A stretch of 12,137 bases of DNA from CAZQLE01 sp964593905 (GCA_964593905.1 CAZQLE010000118.1:1-12137), one strand, 5' to 3'. Shown: positions 1 to 7,283, counted from the stretch's first letter. Notes: generated by a model from the sequence alone, not told the origin. Made by a program: numbers and translations.

Positions 1-899
1 GTGGCCAGCAGCAGCGCCGATACCACCAGAGCCGATACCATTCCACGCAGCAAATAAAAGAGCAGCTCGGTGCGCGGCAAGACATAAGCAACCAAATTTA
101 CCACCATCAGTGCCACAAAAAAGCCCGCCAGCCAGCCAAAATCTCGTCTGCGATACTGGCTGCGCAGCAAAATCACAATCGCCACACACATCACCCAGAT
201 GCCCAGAATTGACAGCAATACCAGCCAGAAACCGATTTCATCGGGGCTGGTAATCTCTCGAAACCCCCACTGGTTGCCATCCACAAAGTCTCGCACAATG
301 ACCCAGACAACCACCAGCAATATCCCGATATTCGAGAAGACCCCCACCGTCATGCGGCCAATGGAAAAGATCTTTGGCAGAACAGCCAGCGGATAGATCG
401 CCGAAACTGACAGGCCGACAAAACCGGCGCTAAGTACGATGGGAATGGCGGCCGTATTGGGGTTGAACGGATCGGAGATGGTTAGCAACAGACAGAGCGC
501 TGTCGCATAAGACATGGCAACCACCGGGCTAAGAAAATACGCCATGATCAGCGCTGCTGTCCACCCAAAACCCAGGCCATAAATTACGTGAACCAGCAGG
601 GCCTCTGGTCGTTCGCCCATCAGCGCCAGATAAACCATCCCGGTCAGGGCGCCCAGCAGGGGCATCCATAAGACGGTCTGGGCAACAAAGCGCCTCAGGG
701 TGGGGTTTTGCCGCTGTTGCGCCGTCAGACTTGCCAGGCAAAAATCCAACGGCAGGGTGGGGTCCAGCCGTTGAAGATAAGCCCGACAGGCCGAAGGATG
801 AAACAAGACCCAGAACAAAAGCTGAATTCCCCCGATTAAAAAATTGGGGGAAAGCTGCGCTGTATGGGTGTAGGCCCTGTTCTTCACCAATTTCTCCAT
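1..899 (-). CDS. Polytopic membrane protein, paralogue of the upstream membrane ATPase (3' end outside window)
   Basis: An open frame runs from an ATG at 899 to the window edge, 299 codons without a stop; the protein continues beyond position 1. An in-frame TGA about ten codons upstream, with no other start between, fixes the ATG. No good ribosome binding site is visible. The visible part is very hydrophobic, with about eight likely membrane segments (roughly residues 73-94, 101-122, 125-142, 151-174, 184-202, 222-246, 255-274, 280-299) and an Arg-rich cytoplasmic-type loop near 246-252. Residues 34-53 match residues 31-50 of the 915-aa protein encoded just upstream at 13 of 20 positions (HPSA, an Arg, LDP, LP, DF). 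The two genes are therefore probably tandem paralogues, and this one may also end in an ATPase domain that cannot be seen here. It lies 66 bp downstream of its neighbour on the same strand, probably in one operon. No known family is recognised; function unknown. Confidence 0.8.
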   Translation of the reverse strand, partial: MEKLVKNRAYTHTAQLSPNFLIGGIQLLFWVLFHPSACRAYLQRLDPTLPLDFCLASLTAQQRQNPTLRRFVAQTVLWMPLLGALTGMVYLALMGERPEALLVHVIYGLGFGWTAALIMAYFLSPVVAMSYATALCLLLTISDPFNPNTAAIPIVLSAGFVGLSVSAIYPLAVLPKIFSIGRMTVGVFSNIGILLVVVWVIVRDFVDGNQWGFREITSPDEIGFWLVLLSILGIWVMCVAIVILLRSQYRRRDFGWLAGFFVALMVVNLVAYVLPRTELLFYLLRGMVSALVVSALLLA

Positions 900-965
900 A
901 AAGAATGGGTGGGTGGGAGCATCGTTTCACAACTCTTCGGTCGAGTATGCTCAGCCTACTGTATT

Positions 966-3713
966 CTATCTCATTGCTGATCTTAACGGGCGGGTGATCT
1001 GATTGCTGTGCATTTCAAACCACAACCGCACCAGTTCATACTTAAAGCGATATCCCCCCTGCACCGATTCCAGAAGTTCACGCTGCACCAGGTGTTCAAC
1101 AACATCCTCCTGCCCCAGACAGCTTGCCCGGTTAAACACCGCATTCTCACCCCGCAAAGCCAGATTGCGCAGCAGTTTGCGGCCTTCGGGGCTCATCTGG
1201 TTATTCTCAAGATCAAAAAAGAAAAAAGTGGCACTCACAAACACCCGCTGCAAGGCTTCTTCCACATCGGCCCGAACAACCAGCCGCCGCCGGTTGGCGG
1301 GCTGGGTGTTTTTCAGTTCGACCACCTCAAAACAAAGCTGCTGCGTCAGGTGTGGGTGCCCGCGGGTTAAGAACATCATGCGCTCAACGGCCGCCGTTTC
1401 ATACTTTAAGCCAAAGTTTGCCACGGGTTGTTCGATTAACTTCTGGACATCGCGCGGGTACAAAATTCCCAGCCGCATGGTTTTCATGCCCACCAGATAC
1501 CCCGCCAACAGCGGGCTTTCTTCCAAAAACAGACTCCCCGAGATAATCACTTTAAACGCGGTGTAGTGCTGCATAACATGCCGCAAGATGTTTAACAGGT
1601 AAACAGGGTCCAGTCTGGCCTGAGCCAGGGTTGCCCGCAGCGCTTCAAATTCATCCAGAACCAGAAGCCACTCTCTTGAACTGTTCAAATAGAGACGACG
1701 AATCTGCTCCAACCATTCATAAATGCTGACCGAATCTTGTTTGCTAAATTCCGGCACTGTCAGGCCATAGTGAAGATCGAGTTGTTTACGTGCCTGCAAA
1801 ATCATCGTGTAGAGGATATCGGTATAGGTGCGCAGCCCGATGGTCGTCTGGCAGTCAATAAATATCATCATCATATTCACAGGAAGCGCCTTGCGCAAAT
1901 TCAACAACAGCGAAGTTTTGCCCATTCGCCGCTGCCCGTGAATAAACAATGGCACACTGGTGCGCGTCTGAAGATGTTTGCAAATGCGGGCAATCAATTC
2001 TGTTCTGCCAACAAAAATCTCCTGCGCTTCATCCAGCGGAGCACCGCAAACATACGGGTTATGCAGCGCATCATCGGGCAGGGCAGAGACCACCAGAGAA
2101 TCCAGATAAGCGTTGATGCCGTTCCGCCAGATGGCCACAATGGGCACAAAACGCATTGCAAAATTTTGGGGCTGCATACGCAAATCACGTTCCAGGTTGT
2201 TCAAGCGCTGCTGCGTCCACCCCAGCGACATCCGAATCTGATAAGGGCTGACCTGATTTAAAGCCGCGGCGACATCATGACTGATCAGTGAAAACGAACG
2301 CAGCATTGCGCTGGCCGGTCCGGTCAGCTCACCGCCGACCAGATGGAAACGCGCCTGACCAATCTCCTGAACATCCACGGCGCTTTCCAACCGGCGGGCA
2401 ATCAGTTCCAGTTGAATCTCACGCGCCGCCCAACGCTGATGGGTCTGCGAAAGATCCTGCAAAGCCTGGTTCACCTCAGCCGGTTGATATTCCACCACCA
2501 ACAGCAAATGCTCTTCCAACCACGAGGCCGGAATAAACTGGGCTTCATCCCAAAAAGCCGAATTTCCCCTTAACCGGCTGGGCAGGCCACGCATCAACCG
2601 CTTTCGATCCGTCTGAAAGAGAATCCAGTTAACCATCGATATGACCGGGTACAGAATCAGCGGCCGCCACCAGGAATGGCTGAATACCAGCGCCAGCGTT
2701 GCCAGCGTTAAGATCAATTTATCCGGGCCGGGTTGAAAACCCTTCACAATGTGGGGGGCCAACGGCAGCCAGCCCAACCCCATTCCCAACATTCCAACCA
2801 GCAGCCCGGCCAGCGAACCGCCAACCCGGTAGGCAAGATTCCACGTCAAACCAAACAACACCGCATAAAACAGGCCGCCGGCAATTCCGGCCAACAGCCA
2901 GGAGATCACAAACTCGGTCGGGATCTTCAGAATCCCCAGATAGGCCAGACCCAGCAAAGAACCGGGGAACACCCCCAGCAGAAAGGCAGCCTTTTTTGCG
3001 GGGTAGCGCAGCCAAAACGTTAATGTATACAGGCCAAACACCGCCAGCGCAGATTGCACCGCCAGCAGACTGGCAGACGGCCAGTCTAACACCAGACCAA
3101 TCCTCAGCACGGTGGCATGATTAATAATCTCACCCGAGACCACCAGCAGCGCGAACCCCAGAATGGCGACCAGAATCACCGCCCCAATGGCAACCCCCTC
3201 CGCAGAACGGGAGCGCCGGCGCATGGAAGTTGAACGATCCAGATTTAACAGCGTGCGGGCGACCAACCCGGCCGTTACAGCCATGGGAAGAAAATAAAAA
3301 TTCCCATCGGTGGGAATTGCCGACATGACCGCTGCCATTGAAAAACTAAACACGATCCCGGCCGCCATGTTCACTAAACCCGCCAGCGCAAAACCGCCAA
3401 AAAACGCATAGGTGGCCGCCTGAACCGATTGCCCCAGAATATCCAGCGGGTTTGCACCCACTGCCAGCCGAAACAGGCTGATGAGCAATACCAGCAGCAG
3501 CGGCAAGACAATAAACGCTTTAAGCATCACCCGCCACAGCCCGCCGGTCGGGTGAAGCGCCGTAAAATCCGGCGGCAGGTCAGGGTCGAGCTTGTTAAGA
3601 AACTTTCGCCAGGCAGAAGGATGGATGATTAAATAAAACGGCAGCGCCAGGCTCTCATAGATCCATTCTCGAAACCAACTCTTGAAAGCGCCCAGACGGC
3701 TCGTTTCGGTCAT
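966..3713 (-). CDS. Polytopic membrane protein with C-terminal AAA/STAND-type ATPase domain
   Basis: 915 aa. Residues 22-50 hold the HPSA...LDP..LP.DF motif shared with the next gene. Residues 60-365 are a hydrophobic region of roughly eight to ten membrane segments. A helical cytoplasmic linker (about 370-550) leads to an ATPase core: FVGR box at 567-570, Walker A GQRRMGKT at 593-600, Walker B LLVLDE at 683-688, a probable sensor strand near 722-727 (VIISGS) and a 'RGHP' motif at 784-787 typical of the STAND/AAA_16-like relatives. The last 100 residues resemble a winged-helix tail (YRFKYELVRLWFE). It is likely an inner-membrane NTP-dependent switch that senses a membrane or cytoplasmic cue; the signal and output cannot be read from sequence. 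Its ATG overlaps the stop of the upstream ATPase gene by 4 nt (ATGA, 3710-3713), so translation is probably coupled. The ATPase assignment is firm; the membrane domain is not recognised. Confidence 0.88.
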   Translation of the reverse strand: MTETSRLGAFKSWFREWIYESLALPFYLIIHPSAWRKFLNKLDPDLPPDFTALHPTGGLWRVMLKAFIVLPLLLVLLISLFRLAVGANPLDILGQSVQAATYAFFGGFALAGLVNMAAGIVFSFSMAAVMSAIPTDGNFYFLPMAVTAGLVARTLLNLDRSTSMRRRSRSAEGVAIGAVILVAILGFALLVVSGEIINHATVLRIGLVLDWPSASLLAVQSALAVFGLYTLTFWLRYPAKKAAFLLGVFPGSLLGLAYLGILKIPTEFVISWLLAGIAGGLFYAVLFGLTWNLAYRVGGSLAGLLVGMLGMGLGWLPLAPHIVKGFQPGPDKLILTLATLALVFSHSWWRPLILYPVISMVNWILFQTDRKRLMRGLPSRLRGNSAFWDEAQFIPASWLEEHLLLVVEYQPAEVNQALQDLSQTHQRWAAREIQLELIARRLESAVDVQEIGQARFHLVGGELTGPASAMLRSFSLISHDVAAALNQVSPYQIRMSLGWTQQRLNNLERDLRMQPQNFAMRFVPIVAIWRNGINAYLDSLVVSALPDDALHNPYVCGAPLDEAQEIFVGRTELIARICKHLQTRTSVPLFIHGQRRMGKTSLLLNLRKALPVNMMMIFIDCQTTIGLRTYTDILYTMILQARKQLDLHYGLTVPEFSKQDSVSIYEWLEQIRRLYLNSSREWLLVLDEFEALRATLAQARLDPVYLLNILRHVMQHYTAFKVIISGSLFLEESPLLAGYLVGMKTMRLGILYPRDVQKLIEQPVANFGLKYETAAVERMMFLTRGHPHLTQQLCFEVVELKNTQPANRRRLVVRADVEEALQRVFVSATFFFFDLENNQMSPEGRKLLRNLALRGENAVFNRASCLGQEDVVEHLVQRELLESVQGGYRFKYELVRLWFEMHSNQITRPLRSAMR

Positions 3714-4906
3714 AGGTCAAGCAGATAGCGATAAGGTGTCATGGCGGCCAACGCTTCATCTTTCCAGTTATCCCCCTCACTGCCATCAAAATAAGCATTT
3801 AATCGCGCCTGACAAAGGATCTGAACCAGCGCCGGCCAACAGCCGCTCTTTTCCAGAATCCAGTCAACATCCCGTTCTTCAAAGGGCTGCCGTGAGCTGT
3901 GGATCAACTCACTGGCTTCATCACGGGTGAGCGGACCCAGATGCAGGGTATGCCCAAAAATATTAAAAAATGGAGACGGTGCGCCAAAATGATTGCGCAT
4001 CTCGGCCGGAGACTTTTGCGAAGCCAGCACAAAACCCAGGCGGCCTTCGGTCAAATGGGTTCCCAGAGACCGCAGCCCCCACCAGAACGAATCACCCAGA
4101 TCAGGGGCTTCAAACCCCACCTGCACTTCATCCAACAGAATCACGGTCGGGCTGCGCAGATTCTCGCCAATCATATCCATAAACACAGACAGGTTGCAAT
4201 CGCGCTTGACGGTTAGCTGCAATTGAGAGAGCACATACCGGATAAAACCTTCCTGGGTGCACATGCGTGGATCGTGAAAATCGATAAACACCCAGCGGTA
4301 GCGCTGCGGCCGCGATAACCAGTTGCCAGACTGACCGGGACGCAGGTTGCTGGGCGATGAATTGCAAATATTCTTTACATAATGCAGCAGCGAGGTCTTG
4401 CCGCTGCGCTGCACCCCCACCACGGCCACATGCTGCAAGGTTGACCCGCCAATGGCGTTAAAAATCCGGCGCAGTTCCCGCTCACGGCCAAAAAACTGGT
4501 GAGGGTTCAAAATGGGGGGGCCCACCAGAAACGGTGAAAAAGTATCCACCCCCCCTTCTCCATTAGAGAATTCGACGCCCGAACCAAAACAGCCTTCTTC
4601 GGCGCAAAGTTGTTCACACACCCATTCAGGCCTGGGGTGGCCGGCGCTAACCAAAAAATTATACAGACTGGCTTCGTCTTCCCAGCCCCGCCGCGCCGCA
4701 ATGCTGCGCGCCAGTTGCACAACTTCTTCCAGGTTGGAAGGAATTTTTTTCTGGTAGATCCAATAATGAATGGGACTGCCACCCTGACGCCCAATCGAGT
4801 AGCCCAGCTCATCACAGATCACCTGCCGTTTTTTGCTTTCGTGAACGGCAATCAGATCAATGGCTTTGCGTAATACGGTGGAAAATTTTTCTTCAGATCG
4901 GGACAT
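3710..4906 (-). CDS. Soluble STAND/AAA-type ATPase with HTH-like N-terminal domain
   Basis: 398 aa from the ATG at 4906. A TTG at 4912 is also in frame, but the purine-rich AAGAG lies about 6 nt before the ATG and fits it better. Residues 1-90 look like a divergent helix-turn-helix-like module ending in 'AGHP', a layout seen ahead of NTPase domains in Chloroflexota and Actinobacteria. The ATPase core has an FFGRERE box (138-144), Walker A GVQRSGKT (164-171), Walker B VILLDE (255-260), a sensor-like strand FVLASQ (292-297) and a GCWP motif at 355-358 in the position of the STAND GxP motif. There is no signal peptide or membrane helix, so it should be cytoplasmic. It is the first gene of a three-gene operon and overlaps the membrane ATPase gene by 4 nt, suggesting that the two ATPases act together. 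It may bind DNA, possibly the phased repeats upstream (inference). No effector domain is visible. Confidence 0.85.
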   Translation of the reverse strand: MSRSEEKFSTVLRKAIDLIAVHESKKRQVICDELGYSIGRQGGSPIHYWIYQKKIPSNLEEVVQLARSIAARRGWEDEASLYNFLVSAGHPRPEWVCEQLCAEEGCFGSGVEFSNGEGGVDTFSPFLVGPPILNPHQFFGRERELRRIFNAIGGSTLQHVAVVGVQRSGKTSLLHYVKNICNSSPSNLRPGQSGNWLSRPQRYRWVFIDFHDPRMCTQEGFIRYVLSQLQLTVKRDCNLSVFMDMIGENLRSPTVILLDEVQVGFEAPDLGDSFWWGLRSLGTHLTEGRLGFVLASQKSPAEMRNHFGAPSPFFNIFGHTLHLGPLTRDEASELIHSSRQPFEERDVDWILEKSGCWPALVQILCQARLNAYFDGSEGDNWKDEALAAMTPYRYLLDL

Positions 4907-4922
4907 CGTCAACTCTTATTTT

Positions 4923-4963
4923 TTGATAGCATTTTGATAGCCAGCTTATAAACTATTGATAGC
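4923..4963. repeat. Three direct repeats of TTGATAGC spaced 11 and 22 bp apart
   Basis: TTGATAGC occurs at 4923-4930, 4934-4941 and 4956-4963. The start-to-start distances are 11 and 22 bp, one and two turns of B-DNA, so all three copies face the same side of the helix. They lie between the minus-strand -10 candidate and the start codon at 4906, in the presumed leader of the ATPase operon. This arrangement is typical of a site for a cooperatively binding protein. The exact matches are seen directly; the operator role is inferred. Confidence 0.6.
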
Positions 4964-4974
4964 TTAATGTAATT

Positions 4975-4980
4975 ATTATA
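4975..4980 (-). promoter_or_regulatory. Candidate -10 box for the ATPase operon
   Basis: Read on the minus strand this is a perfect TATAAT, about 69 bp before the ATG at 4906. No good -35 hexamer stands at 16-18 bp; TTCAAT is present but only 14 bp away. A weak -35 flanked by repeated sites would suit an activator-dependent promoter. The region is AT-rich, so a chance match is possible. Confidence 0.4.
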
Positions 4981-4982
4981 CC

Positions 4983-5002
4983 TTATAGAACATTATTGAA
5001 CA
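4983..5002. repeat. Tandem 10-bp direct repeat TTAT(A/T)GAACA
   Basis: TTATAGAACA (4983-4992) is followed at once by TTATTGAACA (4993-5002), 9 of 10 bases identical, with a third partial copy beginning TTAGA. The copies sit just upstream of the minus-strand -10 candidate at 4980-4975, where an activator or repressor of the ATPase operon would bind. Chance is possible in such AT-rich DNA, but the exact period of one helical turn argues for function. Confidence 0.5.
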
Positions 5003-5015
5003 TTAGATTTTTTCG

Positions 5016-5050
5016 CTGCACACAAAAAAAATAAAACAGGGGGTGTGCAG
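5016..5050. repeat. Inverted repeat CTGCACAC / GTGTGCAG with 19-nt loop
   Basis: An 8-bp perfect inverted repeat (5016-5023 and 5043-5050) encloses an A-rich, then G-rich loop. It stands 6 bp before a second, longer inverted repeat at 5057-5093. Together they could be two stems of a short structured RNA on the plus strand, or a protein-binding palindrome. The repeat is seen directly; its role is unknown. Confidence 0.45.
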
Positions 5051-5056
5051 GTCATG

Positions 5057-5100
5057 AAACATCTTCGGTCAGGGGAAGAAACCGAAGATGTTTTATTTTA
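5057..5100 (+). terminator. Intrinsic-terminator-like hairpin with T-tract
   Basis: A perfect 13-bp inverted repeat (AAACATCTTCGGT at 5057-5069, its complement at 5081-5093) has an 11-nt loop. It is followed by TTTTATTTTA on the plus strand, giving the A-stem-T form of a rho-independent terminator, though the stem is only 5/13 GC. The other strand lacks a T-tract, so it works, if at all, for plus-strand transcripts. No plus-strand gene lies upstream in the window, so it would end either a short untranslated RNA or stray antisense transcription from the ATPase operon, or act as a leader attenuator for the kinase gene. Confidence 0.5.
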
Positions 5101-5207
5101 ATCCATGCGAATTTGCCGGTTGCAGAGCGTTTGCCACTTTAGCCTGTGCGGCTGCATACCCTGAACTTTTGACCAGGGTTTCTTTCTTCCAAAGGGTGAA
5201 CCAAAAT

Positions 5208-5224
5208 CATATCTCTCTGATATG
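5208..5224. promoter_or_regulatory. Palindrome CATATC-N5-GATATG, possible operator
   Basis: A perfect 6-bp inverted repeat with a TCTCT spacer. It overlaps the -35 position of the promoter candidate at 5222-5251, where a dimeric repressor could block the kinase operon. Seen directly; function inferred. Confidence 0.35.
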
Positions 5225-5251
5225 GCATCTCCGTTCGATTTGCCATACAAT
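5222..5251 (+). promoter_or_regulatory. Possible promoter of the kinase operon
   Basis: ATGGCA (5222-5227, 4/6 match to the -35 consensus) and TACAAT (5246-5251, 5/6 match to the -10 consensus) are 18 bp apart, about 105 bp before the TTG start. It is a weak sigma-70-type match, supported mainly by its position and by the adjoining palindrome. Confidence 0.3.
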
Positions 5252-5355
5252 GATGCTGACTGTTCAGCGAAGCATCCCTAAATATCCATCCAAAAGCCGG
5301 GCAGAAAAATTATTATCAAAAGGTCATGCCAAAAACGGTAATGAGGAGCCCTGAC

Positions 5356-6588
5356 TTGCAGCCAAATAACCCGAATGACCCTTCGTTTAATCCGGCAGAA
5401 ACACCCGCTGTGGAACTTCAACGTTTAAAAGAAACGCTGGGGGCGCGCGATCGCGAATTGGAAGTATACCGCCTGGTGCAGCAAGCCATTAACCGCCAGC
5501 TTGAACCCAACACGGTTTTACAAATGATCGCCGATTATGCGCGCCAATTGACCCACACCCGACTGGCAACGGTCTATATGCTGGATGGAAATGACCTGTG
5601 TCTGGCGGTGATCTCAGGGTATCTGAACAAAAAAATCTCTCCCGGCTACCGCATTCCCATCGACCGCTCGGTTGCCGGGCTGTCGGTCAGAGAGCAAAAG
5701 CCTTACTGTGTGCTTGATGCGCGCTCCGATCCGCGGGTCTATCAAGATGCGATCATTCGCTCAAACGTTAATTCATTTCTGATCGTGCCGCTCGTCCTGG
5801 CGGGCCGTGTGCTGGGGGTGATCTCGGTCACCAACAAGATCGAAGGTCAGCTTTCGCAGGAGGATGAGCGCATCCTCACCCTGTTGGCTGCCAATGTGGT
5901 CATCAGCCTCGAAAATGCCCGGCTCTACGCGCAAAGCACCGAAACGGCCGCTCTGGCAGAACGCAGCCGCCTGGCGCGCGAACTGCACGACGCCGTAACC
6001 CAGAGCCTGTTTTCGGCCAGCCTCATCGGAGATGTGTTACCCCGGCTGTGGCAAAAAGACCCCGCCGAGGGAATGCGCCGTCTGGAGGAACTGCGCCGGC
6101 TCACCCGCGGCGCACTGGCCGAGATGCGCACGCTGCTGCTTGAGCTGCGCCCCACCGCGCTCGAAGAAGCCAGTCTTCCCGATCTGCTGCGGCATCTCGC
6201 CAACGCGTTCACCGGGCGAACCCAGATCCCGGTTCAACTGGTGTTGAACAACGAAATTGTCCTGCCCCCTGCGGTAAAAATCTCGTTTTATCGCATTGCC
6301 CAGGAAGCGTTAAACAACATCAGCAAATATGCCGAAGCCCAAAATGTGCTGCTCCGGCTGGATAAACTGTCTGCAAGGGGTGATCTTGCCGCGGCAAAAT
6401 TGGAAGAGATCATTCTGGAAGTGTTGGATGACGGGCTGGGTTTTGTGCCAGAACAGGTTCCCACCGGTCATTTCGGGTTAAGAATCCTGCAGGAAAGAGC
6501 CGAAAGCATTTCAGCCAGTTTGCTGGTGAACAGCGCTCCCGGTGAGGGCGCCTCCATCCAGGTGCGATGGAGAAAGCCCGCCGAATGA
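5356..6588 (+). CDS. Soluble GAF-domain sensor histidine kinase (NarL/LiaS-type, HisKA_3)
   Basis: 410 aa from a TTG at 5356, chosen because GAGGAG (5343-5348) stands 7 nt before it; ATGs at 5326 and 5341 are in frame but lack such a site. A short helical start (residues 18-50) leads into a GAF domain (about 50-190), then the HisKA_3 dimerisation domain with the phospho-accepting His211 in RELHDAVTQ. The DxxxQ that follows (Asp212-Gln216) is the phosphatase motif of this family. A HATPase_c domain comes last: N-box around 311-332 (EALNNISKYA), G1 DDGLGF at 358-363, G2 GHFGLR at 371-376. There are no membrane helices, so it senses a cytoplasmic signal, ligand unknown. It autophosphorylates and should phosphorylate the response regulator whose ATG overlaps its stop by 4 nt (6585-6588). 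Confidence 0.93.
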   Translation: MQPNNPNDPSFNPAETPAVELQRLKETLGARDRELEVYRLVQQAINRQLEPNTVLQMIADYARQLTHTRLATVYMLDGNDLCLAVISGYLNKKISPGYRIPIDRSVAGLSVREQKPYCVLDARSDPRVYQDAIIRSNVNSFLIVPLVLAGRVLGVISVTNKIEGQLSQEDERILTLLAANVVISLENARLYAQSTETAALAERSRLARELHDAVTQSLFSASLIGDVLPRLWQKDPAEGMRRLEELRRLTRGALAEMRTLLLELRPTALEEASLPDLLRHLANAFTGRTQIPVQLVLNNEIVLPPAVKISFYRIAQEALNNISKYAEAQNVLLRLDKLSARGDLAAAKLEEIILEVLDDGLGFVPEQVPTGHFGLRILQERAESISASLLVNSAPGEGASIQVRWRKPAE

Positions 6589-7181
6589 ACCCCATTCGCA
6601 TTGTCATTGCCGATGATCATGCCATTGTTCGCAGCGGGCTGGGCGCATTTCTGCTCAGCCACCCAGATCTGTGCCTGGTTGGCGAGGCCAAAAACGGACA
6701 AAAAGCACTGGAACAATGCATTGCCCTGCAACCTGATGTGGTGTTGATGGACCTGATGATGCCGGTGTTGGATGGCATCAGTGCCACCCGCCTGATTCGC
6801 GAACAATACCCGGCGATTCAAATCATCGCCCTGACCAGTTTCCGCACTGAAAAACTGGTTTGCGACGCGATCCAGGCCGGGGCGATTGGTTATCTGCTTA
6901 AAGATGCAACCGCTGAAGAGCTGGTGCAGGCCATTCGGGCCGCCGCCGCCGGGCAACCGGCCCTGGGGCCTGAAGCTGCGCGCACCTTAATGCAGACAGC
7001 CTTCGAAGCACCGGCGCCAGAAACACAATTGACAGCGCGCGAACGCGAGGTGCTGCAATTCATGGCCCAGGGCGCCACAAACCCTGAAATCGCCGCCAGG
7101 CTCTTCATCAGCCGTGGAACAGTGAAGTTCCATATNNNNNNNNNNGCTGTGGCCTGTGCGATTGAAAAGAACCTGTTCTAA
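6585..7181 (+). CDS. NarL/LuxR-family response regulator, interrupted by a scaffold gap
   Basis: The start is the ATG at 6585, coupled by ATGA to the kinase stop; an in-frame ATG at 6567 lies inside the kinase and is less likely. The receiver domain (3-120) has the acidic pair Asp10-Asp11, phosphoacceptor Asp56 (VLMDLMMP), Thr84 and Lys106, all in place. A linker leads to a LuxR-type helix-turn-helix starting at LTAREREV (149-156) and reaching GTVKFH before the N run at 7136-7145. After the gap the frame resumes as AVACAIEKNLF and stops at 7181, the usual C-terminus of this family. The gap has removed the end of the recognition helix and the dimerisation helix, so the true protein should be about 11 residues longer than the scaffold implies. 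It is a transcription factor activated by the adjacent kinase; its targets are unknown. Confidence 0.92.
   Translation: MNPIRIVIADDHAIVRSGLGAFLLSHPDLCLVGEAKNGQKALEQCIALQPDVVLMDLMMPVLDGISATRLIREQYPAIQIIALTSFRTEKLVCDAIQAGAIGYLLKDATAEELVQAIRAAAAGQPALGPEAARTLMQTAFEAPAPETQLTAREREVLQFMAQGATNPEIAARLFISRGTVKFHXXXXAVACAIEKNLF
7136..7145. other. Assembly gap (10 N)
   Basis: Ten undetermined bases fall inside the LuxR-type DNA-binding domain. Family length between the FH and AVA residues is about 15 residues, about 43 nt, so the real gap is probably near 43 nt rather than 10. The difference of 33 keeps the frame, which agrees with the intact C-terminus after the gap. Confidence 0.95.
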
Positions 7182-7261
7182 AGACCAGGTCGGCAGCTTT
7201 CCACCTGTCCACCCAAAAACAGCTCTGGCAGCCATTTTGCCGGGGCCATTTTTGTTCTAAA

Positions 7262-7283
7262 CTCAAATTGAAAATTATTTGAG
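7262..7283 (+). promoter_or_regulatory. Inverted repeat overlapping the ribosome binding site of the pseudo-receiver gene
   Basis: CTCAAAT (7262-7268) and ATTTGAG (7277-7283) form a perfect 7-bp inverted repeat with an 8-nt AT-rich loop. The right arm contains most of the GAGG (7281-7284) that serves the ATG at 7292. If it folds in the mRNA it would mask the ribosome site; on DNA it could be an operator. The stem is AT-rich and weak. Confidence 0.35.

Larger units (their letters stand above)
4907..5355. other. Divergent regulatory intergenic region (449 bp)
   Basis: This stretch separates the minus-strand ATPase operon from the plus-strand kinase operon and contains no convincing gene. Its left part (4913-5040) is strikingly AT-rich and carries the phased direct repeats and a minus-strand -10 candidate. 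Two inverted repeats follow at 5016-5050 and 5057-5093. The right part (5094-5355) has a 17-bp palindrome at 5208-5224 next to a possible promoter, a small potential hairpin at 5252-5276 (GATGCT/AGCATC), and the ribosome binding site of the kinase. An 88-codon open frame at 5088-5354 has no ribosome binding site and no recognisable composition, and I do not call it a gene. Confidence 0.7.

Noticed and set aside
529..930. 133-codon open frame on the minus strand
   Set aside because: It overlaps, in another frame, the 299-codon membrane protein frame (899 to the window edge), which has a coherent hydrophobic sequence and a paralogue upstream. The 133-codon frame has Gly/Pro/Arg-rich shadow composition.
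5088..5354. 88-codon open frame on the plus strand before the kinase
   Set aside because: It begins inside the terminator-like stem, has no ribosome binding site, and its product shows no recognisable motif or stable composition.
7226..7255. Possible terminator after the response regulator (TGGC...GCCA followed by TTTTT)
   Set aside because: The stem is only 4 bp however it is folded, with mismatches inside; too weak to call.
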